The notes under the pieces were generated by a model, which had not been told where the DNA came from, searched no databases, and saw only the letters and a program-made list of their open reading frames with translations. A DNA stretch of 5,009 nucleotides from a bacterium UBP9_UBA1432 (lineage in GTDB: Bacteria > Vulcanimicrobiota > Xenobia > Xenobiales > Xenobiaceae): assembly GCA_002329445.1 (NCBI GenBank), contig DCTU01000053.1:3045-8053 (forward strand). The letters are read 5' to 3'. A program made the position numbers and the translations under genes. This document shows positions 1 through 5,009 of this stretch, one piece after another; positions within the stretch are counted from its first letter, which is position 1; every line of letters begins with the position of its first letter.

Positions 1-1404
1 GAGCCGGTGCGCATCGCCGGCACCCTGGCGGACGTCACGGCCAGCCGCCTCTACGATGCCCTGACGGGCCTTCCCAACCGAACGCTGATGTTGGACCGCA
101 TCGAGCGGGCCATCGCGCGTGCCCGGCGCAAGTCCGAGTTGATCTTCGCCCTGCTGGTGGTCAGCCTGGACCGCTTCGAGGTGCTGCAGACCCAGATCTC
201 CGAGCGCGAGATCCGGACGATCCTGGCCACGGCCGGCAAGCGCCTCCAGCAGCTCATGCGCACCGCGGACACGGTGGCGCGACTGGAGGGCCCCAACTTC
301 GCCATCCACCTCGACGAGATCCGCCACGTCAGCGACGCCCGGCGGGTTGCCGGACGGGTTGCCGAGGCCCTGGGGGCGCCGATCGAACTGGCGGGACGCG
401 AGTTCCGCCTGTCCACCAGCATCGGCATCGCCTTGAGCGTGACGGGCTACGAACGACCCGAAGACATCGTCCGGGACGCCTTCGTGGCCATGAACCAGGC
501 CCGTTCGGGCGGTGGAAACCGCCAGGAGATGTTCGACCAGAAGATGCAGTCCGAGGTCGAACTGCGGATGCGTCTGGAGGCTGATCTGCGCCGTGCTTTG
601 GAGCGCGACGAGTTCCAGGTCTTCTATCAGCCCATCGTCTCGCTGGAGACCTGGCGCATCTCGGGCTTCGAAGCCCTGGTCCGCTGGCGGCACCCCGAGC
701 GCGGGCTGGTCTCGCCGGCGGAGTTCATCCCCGTGGCCGAGGAGACCGGTCAGATCGTGCCCATCGGCGAGTGGGTCCTGCGCGAATCCTCCCGCCAGAT
801 GAAGTGCTGGCAGGACGAACACCCCGAGCTGGACCTGTCGATCAGCGTCAACCTCTCGGGCCGACAGGTGGCCGAACCCGACCTGGTGGACACCGTGGCC
901 CGGGTCATCGACGAGACGGGCCTGCGCCCAGGCAGTCTGAAGCTCGAGTTGACCGAAACATTGCTGATGCACCATTACGAGGGCGCCATCCAGAAGATGC
1001 ACCACCTTCGCGACATGGGCATCAAGCTCAGCATCGACGACTTCGGGACGGGCTACTCCTCGCTGAGCCACCTGCACCGGTTCCCCATCGACTTCCTGAA
1101 GGTGGACCGCTCGTTCGTCGGGCGGGTGGGTCAGGATGCCCGCGAATCGGAGATCGTCAAGGTCATCGTGGGGCTGGGTCGGAACCTGGGCATGCAGGTC
1201 ATCGCCGAGGGGGTCGAGACCTCCGAGCAGGCGGGCTTCTTGCGGGACCTGGAGTGCGAGTACGGACAGGGCTACTACTTCGCCCGCCCCCTGGACGCAG
1301 AGGCTGCCGGCGCACTTCTGCCCCACGCGGTCCGGCCCGTCGAGTCCGAGGAGGGCATCTTCCTGGTCCCTCGCGTCGTCGATCCTCCGGTGGCCTCGTC
1401 CTGA
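1..1404 (+). CDS. PAC-GGDEF-EAL protein, probable c-di-GMP phosphodiesterase (5' end outside window)
   Basis: Probably hydrolyses cyclic di-GMP to pGpG in the cytoplasm. Residues are counted from the GTG codon at base 7. The frame is open to the window edge, and the first residues (EPVRIAGTLADVT) look like the end of a PAC motif, so the true start and a PAS sensor domain probably lie upstream. A GGDEF domain (about 13-172, starting DALTGLPNR) is degenerate: the signature reads EGPNF (94-98) instead of GGDEF, and the first metal-binding Asp is Ser53. It should therefore not make c-di-GMP. The EAL domain (about 185-440) looks intact: EAL with Glu222, Asn282, Glu314, Glu317, Asp344-Asp345 in DDFGTG, Lys365, Glu401 and Gln421, with spacing as in characterised active EAL enzymes. 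A short tail of about 25 residues follows. The stop is TGA at 1402. The gene lies 53 bases upstream of a diguanylate cyclase gene on the same strand. Family assignment is secure; catalytic activity is inferred from residues. Confidence 0.95.
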   Translation, partial: EPVRIAGTLADVTASRLYDALTGLPNRTLMLDRIERAIARARRKSELIFALLVVSLDRFEVLQTQISEREIRTILATAGKRLQQLMRTADTVARLEGPNFAIHLDEIRHVSDARRVAGRVAEALGAPIELAGREFRLSTSIGIALSVTGYERPEDIVRDAFVAMNQARSGGGNRQEMFDQKMQSEVELRMRLEADLRRALERDEFQVFYQPIVSLETWRISGFEALVRWRHPERGLVSPAEFIPVAEETGQIVPIGEWVLRESSRQMKCWQDEHPELDLSISVNLSGRQVAEPDLVDTVARVIDETGLRPGSLKLELTETLLMHHYEGAIQKMHHLRDMGIKLSIDDFGTGYSSLSHLHRFPIDFLKVDRSFVGRVGQDARESEIVKVIVGLGRNLGMQVIAEGVETSEQAGFLRDLECEYGQGYYFARPLDAEAAGALLPHAVRPVESEEGIFLVPRVVDPPVASS

Positions 1405-1444
1405 GACTCCTGGGCCCCTGCCACAGGACTCGCTGAGAAGGCGC

Positions 1445-1450
1445 GGAAGG
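1445..1450 (+). promoter_or_regulatory. Shine-Dalgarno site for the membrane diguanylate cyclase
   Basis: GGAAGG lies 7 bases before the ATG at 1458, a good purine-rich ribosome binding site that supports this start. A further purine-rich run (CGAAGAG) fills the spacer. Confidence 0.6.
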
Positions 1451-1457
1451 CGAAGAG

Positions 1458-2693
1458 ATGTCCCTGCGACGTGCCCTCCTGGCGCTGAGCGCCCCCGGGG
1501 GAGTGGCGCTCTTGGCGTGGTGGATGGCCCGTTCCGAGGCGGCATCCCCGTTCCGGCACGCCTCCTGGGCCCCGGAGGCTCCCTACCTGGTCCTGGGGAT
1601 CGTGGCCCTGCTGGCCTTCTGCTTCCACCGGATCAACCTGGTCTACGTGGCCGGAGTGCTGGCCGGAACCTGTGCTGCCGTGGGTTTCCTCGTTCCCGAG
1701 GCCCCCCGCGTGCTGCCGCTGCTGGTGGCCCTGGTTCCCTGGAACCTGGTCTTGTTCATGGCCGACAACCCGCCCTCGCTGCGCACCGCCTCGGGGTGGC
1801 TTCGCCCGGGAGTGCTGGCCTTGCAGGCAGCGATCCTGGTCGGGTTGGCCCGACCGGCCCTGTGGATCGAATACAGTGGGGGCTTCGACGCTCCGCCGGC
1901 CGACCTGGCCCTGGCCTTGGGCCGCTCACTCCTGCCAGCGGGTTGGCCGGGCGTCTCTCCGGCGGTTGTGGCTTGGGGACTGGCCGGCGCGGTGGCGCTG
2001 ATCCGTCTGCTTGTCCGGCCCGACCCCTTCCGGGCCGCCATCCTGGTCAGCCTGCTGGCCGTGGCCGGAGGCGTCCTGGATCGGGAGGTTCCGGGCGCCT
2101 CCTCCTGGTACTTCTGTGGGGCGGGCCTGGCCCTGGGGGCGGCCCTGGTCCAGCATTCCTACAACCTGGCCTATCGGGATGAACTGACGGGCCTTCCCGG
2201 CCGCCGGGCCCTGATGGAGGCCCTGGGCCGGCTTCGGGGGCGCTATGTCCTGGCCATGTTGGACGTGGATCACTTCAAGAACTTCAACGATACCCATGGC
2301 CACGATGTGGGCGACCAGGTCTTGCGCCTGGTCGCCTCGCGGGTGCGCCGGGCCTCGGGGTCGGGTCAACCCTTCCGCTATGGCGGGGAGGAGTTCACCC
2401 TGGTCTTCCCCGGAAAGAGCCTGGAGGACGTGATGGAGACCCTCGAGGAGGTCCGCCGGGCCGTGGAGGAGACCCCGATGGTGCTGCGCGGGCCGGACCG
2501 GCCGCGTCAGAAGCCCTCGACCCGGGGGGGGAGGTCTCGAGACGGTCGCAAGAAGGTCACCCTGACCATCAGCATCGGAGCCGCCACCCCGAATGCCGCC
2601 GCGCGCACACCGGACCAGGTGCTCAAGAACGCGGACCAGGCCCTGTATCGGGCCAAACAACAGGGGCGAAACCGCGTGTGCGCCGCCGGTTGA
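1458..2693 (+). CDS. membrane-anchored diguanylate cyclase (GGEEF domain)
   Basis: Predicted to make cyclic di-GMP from two GTP at the inner face of the cytoplasmic membrane. The 411-residue protein begins with about eight hydrophobic segments (roughly 4-23, 41-57, 61-79, 85-102, 114-131, 166-186, 191-207, 217-235). This sensor region matches no family I can name. The GGDEF domain runs from about 239 (RDELTGLPGRR) to the end. Key residues are present: Asp269 in LDVDHFK, Asn277, Asp286, the RYGGEEF signature (307-313) and TISIGAA (370-376). The position of the RxxD inhibitory site, just before the signature, reads SGSG (300-303), so product feedback at this site is not expected. Residues about 341-366 form an arginine- and lysine-rich insertion before the TISIGAA strand; similar basic insertions occur in a known subset of cyclases. 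The gene follows the PAC-GGDEF-EAL gene by 53 bases and may be co-transcribed with it. Start chosen from the well-placed Shine-Dalgarno sequence and the N-terminal Arg-Arg plus hydrophobic segment. Family assignment is secure; the input signal is unknown. Confidence 0.95.
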   Translation: MSLRRALLALSAPGGVALLAWWMARSEAASPFRHASWAPEAPYLVLGIVALLAFCFHRINLVYVAGVLAGTCAAVGFLVPEAPRVLPLLVALVPWNLVLFMADNPPSLRTASGWLRPGVLALQAAILVGLARPALWIEYSGGFDAPPADLALALGRSLLPAGWPGVSPAVVAWGLAGAVALIRLLVRPDPFRAAILVSLLAVAGGVLDREVPGASSWYFCGAGLALGAALVQHSYNLAYRDELTGLPGRRALMEALGRLRGRYVLAMLDVDHFKNFNDTHGHDVGDQVLRLVASRVRRASGSGQPFRYGGEEFTLVFPGKSLEDVMETLEEVRRAVEETPMVLRGPDRPRQKPSTRGGRSRDGRKKVTLTISIGAATPNAAARTPDQVLKNADQALYRAKQQGRNRVCAAG

Positions 2694-2736
2694 GCCCGCC
2701 TCGGCCAGGTTCCTGATCGGGCGTGGGCGGGATCAG
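2694..2736. terminator. possible hairpin between convergent genes
   Basis: The 39-base gap between the two convergent stop codons holds two alternative inverted repeats. CTGATC (2713-2718) pairs with GATCAG (2731-2736), with a 12-base G-rich loop; the second arm covers the ccsA stop codon. CCCGCC (2695-2700) pairs with GGCGGG (2726-2731). The two stems share base 2731 and the second encloses the first left arm, so they compete. Neither is followed by a T-run on either strand, so this is not a classical intrinsic terminator. It is the only place where transcription from both sides could be stopped without reading into the opposing gene. Confidence 0.25.
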
Positions 2737-3563
2737 CCGGAGGCGTAGGAGTGCAGCCCGCTGAGCAGCAGGTTGACGCCCAGGTAGGTGAAGACCACCA
2801 CCAGGAAGCCGATCACCGCCAGCCAGGCGCTGCGAAGGCCGCGCCAACGCGTGAACTGTCGGGCGTGCAGGTAGCCGGCGTAGAAGAGGGTGGTGATCAG
2901 CGCCCAGGTCTCCTTGGGGTCCCACTGCCAGTAGGTGCCCCAGGCCTTCTGGGCCCAGATGGCTCCGGTGACCAGGACCAGCACCATGAACGGGAAGGCG
3001 AAGGCGATCGTGCTGTAGGTCCAGGTGTCCAGCGGGCCCAGGCCAGGAAGGCGCTCGATCCAGGAGGGAGCCGTGGTCCTCTTCTCGAGCGAGTGGCGAA
3101 TCAGGTAGAGCATGCCCAGGCCTCCCGCGACGGCGAAGGCGCCGTAGGCCAGGATGGCCGCTGCCACGTGGTAGAACATCCAAGGCGAGCGCAAGGCCGG
3201 CATGAGCGGCTCGATCCGGGCGTCCAGGGTCGAGGCGTAGCCCAGGGCCGCCAGGACCAGCGGCAACACCGTGAGTCCCGCAGCCGGCGTCTTGCGGCTC
3301 CACTGGACGGCCAGGAGGCATGTCGCGGTTCCCCAGGCGAAGATGGCCAGTGATTCGTAGAGGTTGGAGAAGGGGGCTCGTCCGGCCTCCAGGGATCGCG
3401 CCGTCAGGTTGAGGGTCTGCAGGGCCACCCCGGCGGTGAGTGCCGCCAGGGCCCCGCGTTCTGCCAGGCGGGCCCCGCTGAGCATGTAGGCCCCGGACAA
3501 GGCCAGACTGACGAAGTAGACCAGAAAGGCGAGTTGGAAGGTCGGAGCCTCAAGCGGGTGCAT
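2733..3563 (-). CDS. ccsA: cytochrome c biogenesis protein CcsA/ResC (WWD-domain heme handling protein)
   Basis: Membrane component of System II cytochrome c maturation. With ResB/Ccs1 it is thought to carry heme across the cytoplasmic membrane and attach it to the CXXCH motif of apocytochrome c. The 276-residue protein is strongly hydrophobic, with about eight possible membrane segments (roughly 8-28, 38-56, 70-88, 94-110, 128-155, 182-205, 217-235, 245-265), and is close to the usual family length. The tryptophan-rich motif is intact at 208-220 (WGTYWQWDPKETW). Three histidines sit where the family has heme ligands: His132 (SPWMFYHV) and His271 (SGLHSY) flanking the WWD loop on the outer side, and His233 (YLHAR) within the membrane. 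The PFSNLYES motif (64-71) is also typical. The ATG overlaps the end of resB by 14 bases and has its own Shine-Dalgarno sequence inside resB. Nomenclature varies: some databases call this family CcsB. It is the last gene of its operon in this window, since the next gene is convergent. Confidence 0.95.
   Translation of the reverse strand: MHPLEAPTFQLAFLVYFVSLALSGAYMLSGARLAERGALAALTAGVALQTLNLTARSLEAGRAPFSNLYESLAIFAWGTATCLLAVQWSRKTPAAGLTVLPLVLAALGYASTLDARIEPLMPALRSPWMFYHVAAAILAYGAFAVAGGLGMLYLIRHSLEKRTTAPSWIERLPGLGPLDTWTYSTIAFAFPFMVLVLVTGAIWAQKAWGTYWQWDPKETWALITTLFYAGYLHARQFTRWRGLRSAWLAVIGFLVVVFTYLGVNLLLSGLHSYASG
3550..3563 (-). other. 14-base overlap of resB end and ccsA start
   Basis: The ccsA ATG (3563-3561) lies upstream of the resB TGA (3552-3550) in a different reading frame. 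A ribosome finishing resB would stop just past the ccsA start, an arrangement typical of translational coupling between subunits of one complex. Confidence 0.85.
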
Positions 3564-4995
3564 GGGGGGCCTCTCGGTCGGGAGTCTGGGCGGGTGCCAG
3601 ACGCCAGGTCAATTTGGACGGCAGGTCACCCGGGTCGCGACCTGGAGGTCCCGGAATTCCGGAAACCAGGCAGAGCGTCCCGGGATCGCTCGGGGTCAGG
3701 ACGACGCGGATTCGGCGATGCGCGATGTAGAAAGCCATCCCCAGCCCCAGGGTGGCCACCACGAATCCCGCCACCACCAGCGGGTAGCCGGGATCGTGGC
3801 GATACTGGATCCCCGAATACACCGACATCCCAGCGAAGCTCAAGGTCGAGCCGTCGGAGGCCTGAAGGTCGCGACCAGGGGTCAGCCAGCCCAGGGGCTG
3901 GAAGTCCTGCGAGCCCTCGTGGAAGCGGGGGTTCTCGAAGACGGGCACGGCGGGGGCCAGCGGAAGGTTGGAGACGGGATGGACCTGGTCGCCTTCCAGG
4001 CGGGCCTGCGGAATCAGGTCCTGAACGCCGAAGGCCGAACCCGAGCCTCGGGGCAGAAGGACCGCGGACCATGGGTCGACGTGGCCCTGGGCATCGGTTT
4101 CCACGCGCCAGAGATGCACGTCTCCCTGGGGGGCGGTTCGCTGGATGCGGAAACCGGCCAGGCCATAGCCCGCCTGGTAGAAGGTGGTGGCACCCTGTTC
4201 CAGCGGTTCGTTGACCCGGATCGTCCGGCGCTGAAGCGTCGTGCCCTCGGAATCCAGAAGCTCGAGGTCGCTGGAGAAGTCCAGCGGCCGCCCGGTCTCG
4301 TCCCCGACCACGACGAACCGGTGGAGCTTCAGGCTCAGGCCCGTCGGCATCCCCGAGACGCCCCGGGTGACGGCCTGGGTGGTTCCCTCCAGGATCTTCA
4401 GATATCCCCCGTAGCTCCAACCGTGCCAGTGCCCGACCAGGGCGCCCAGGAAGACCAGGAGCAGTCCCAGGTGGGCCCAGGTCGACCCCCAGATCCGCCA
4501 GCGGCCACGCTCGGCGTAGTAGCTGACGTCGGTCCCCGTCTGGGCTCGACGCGCGCGCAGCCCCAGGCTGCGCAAGGCCGCCTCCACGCGCTCGCAGGCC
4601 TGAGGAAGGTCTTCTGGCAGGGACACGGTTCGGGAGATTCCCGCCAGATCCCGAGCGGACAGGGCGATTTTAAGGTTGCGATCCTCGCGGCGGACCCGGC
4701 GGATCCTTCGCACCGAAGAGATCGCCAGGTTCAGGCACAGAAAGGCCAGGACGCCCAGGAATCCCGGCGAGGTGTAGAGGTCATCCAGTCCCAGGAAGAT
4801 CACCGGATGCGCCCACGGACCCAGGAGGCGATGGGTCTCCTCCGGGGGGCGCCCCTGGGGCAGGACCGTGCCCAGGGATGCCAGCAGGGCCCACACCACC
4901 AGCAGGACCACAGCAAAGCGAGCCCCGCCCAGGACCTGCCAGGGGTCCCATGAGGCTCTGGAGTCGGAGGGAGGCGAGGAGGAGGTGGGATTCAC
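3550..4995 (-). CDS. resB: cytochrome c biogenesis protein ResB/Ccs1
   Basis: Partner of CcsA in System II cytochrome c biogenesis, thought to form the membrane heme channel and synthase complex. The 481-residue reading (from GTG at 4995) has the ResB layout: two N-terminal membrane segments (about 25-46 and 75-95), a third at about 170-189 within WGSTWAHLGLLLVFLGA, a large periplasmic domain (about 190-402), and a final segment (about 403-424) followed by a basic inner-face stretch HRRIR. Family motifs are clear: YYAERGRW (159-166), VNEPLEQGATTFYQAGYG (261-278), and YSGIQYRHDPG (393-403). His175 in the third segment is a plausible heme ligand. The tail after 430 is proline-rich and poorly conserved in appearance. 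The start is uncertain: GTG 4995 lacks a clear Shine-Dalgarno sequence and the frame is open to the window edge, so the true start may lie upstream. The first internal ATG is codon 216, far too late. The gene directly precedes and overlaps ccsA. Confidence 0.93.
   Translation of the reverse strand: MNPTSSSPPSDSRASWDPWQVLGGARFAVVLLVVWALLASLGTVLPQGRPPEETHRLLGPWAHPVIFLGLDDLYTSPGFLGVLAFLCLNLAISSVRRIRRVRREDRNLKIALSARDLAGISRTVSLPEDLPQACERVEAALRSLGLRARRAQTGTDVSYYAERGRWRIWGSTWAHLGLLLVFLGALVGHWHGWSYGGYLKILEGTTQAVTRGVSGMPTGLSLKLHRFVVVGDETGRPLDFSSDLELLDSEGTTLQRRTIRVNEPLEQGATTFYQAGYGLAGFRIQRTAPQGDVHLWRVETDAQGHVDPWSAVLLPRGSGSAFGVQDLIPQARLEGDQVHPVSNLPLAPAVPVFENPRFHEGSQDFQPLGWLTPGRDLQASDGSTLSFAGMSVYSGIQYRHDPGYPLVVAGFVVATLGLGMAFYIAHRRIRVVLTPSDPGTLCLVSGIPGPPGRDPGDLPSKLTWRLAPAQTPDREAPHAPA
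3570..3575 (-). promoter_or_regulatory. Shine-Dalgarno site for ccsA inside resB
   Basis: On the - strand GAGAGG is followed by six C residues and then the ccsA ATG, giving a 6-base spacer. It lies within the last codons of resB and supports the chosen ccsA start. Confidence 0.6.
3622..3662. repeat. cluster of palindromes in the 3' part of resB
   Basis: Four perfect inverted repeats are packed in 41 bases: CAGGTC/GACCTG arms at 3622-3627 and 3639-3644, ACCCGGGT at 3628-3635, GGTCGCGACC at 3633-3642, and CCGGAATTCCGG at 3651-3662. They fall in the tail of resB that follows the last membrane segment. The - strand message could fold here, about 60 to 100 bases before the ccsA start. Any function is unproven, and high GC content makes short palindromes common. 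Confidence 0.4.
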
Positions 4996-5009
4996 AAGGT
5001 CGATTCTGG

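Noticed and set aside
7..9. GTG at base 7 as the true start of the EAL gene
   Set aside because: The frame is open before it and the residues on both sides read as the end of a PAC motif, so this is most likely an internal valine.
61..75. Fifteen identical bases (CTGACGGGCCTTCCC) at 61-75 and 2184-2198
   Set aside because: Both copies encode the conserved LTGLP motif at the start of a GGDEF domain, so shared protein constraint and codon preference explain the match; it is not a mobile repeat.
1136..2182. A 348-codon + strand frame bridging the end of the EAL gene and the start of the cyclase gene
   Set aside because: The product is low-complexity Pro/Arg/Gly sequence typical of a shifted frame, and both overlapping genes have unmistakable domains in their own frames.
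2524..2531. Run of eight G as evidence for a frameshifted cyclase gene
   Set aside because: The reading frame is intact through the run and continues into the conserved TISIGAA motif and the normal domain end, so no frameshift is present.
1926..2660. A - strand frame opposite the cyclase gene
   Set aside because: The translation shows no domain and is a composition shadow of the GGEEF gene.
2623..3321. A second - strand frame overlapping ccsA
   Set aside because: It is the shifted frame of ccsA; the WWD motif and heme histidines are all in the other frame.
3562..4953. A long open frame on the + strand lying opposite almost all of resB
   Set aside because: Its translation is rich in Gln, Gly, Arg and His with no recognisable domain, and it mirrors a clear ResB protein. 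In GC-rich DNA such antisense open frames are expected.

Overview
This GC-rich window (G+C or C+G at most third codon positions) is bacterial and almost entirely coding. It holds four protein genes in two convergent pairs: a c-di-GMP signalling pair on the + strand (1-2693) and a System II cytochrome c biogenesis pair on the - strand (4995-2733). The two pairs meet end to end across a 39-base gap. I see no tRNA, rRNA, CRISPR array, insertion sequence or phage gene.

+ strand: the first gene enters the window already in progress. It begins with what looks like the tail of a PAS/PAC sensor domain, followed by a degenerate GGDEF domain and a fully equipped EAL domain, so it is probably a c-di-GMP phosphodiesterase. 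After 53 bases comes a membrane protein with about eight N-terminal transmembrane segments and a C-terminal GGEEF diguanylate cyclase domain. The cyclase active site is complete, but the usual RxxD inhibitory site is missing and there is a basic insertion. If co-transcribed, the two genes would form a make-and-break pair for c-di-GMP.

- strand: a ResB/Ccs1-type gene (GTG start near the right edge, real start uncertain) overlaps by 14 bases a CcsA/ResC-type gene carrying the WWD heme-handling motif and the expected histidines. Together they would form the membrane heme exporter and cytochrome c synthase of System II. The ccsA start and its Shine-Dalgarno sequence lie inside the end of resB, which suggests translational coupling.

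Organism: a high-GC bacterium that uses System II rather than the Ccm system and carries multi-domain c-di-GMP enzymes. Myxococcota/deltaproteobacteria-like lineages or another high-GC environmental phylum would fit, but the window alone cannot decide. All four genes belong to well-known families. I found no convincing undescribed system; the points worth a second look are details of domain wear, regulatory sites and local DNA or RNA structure.
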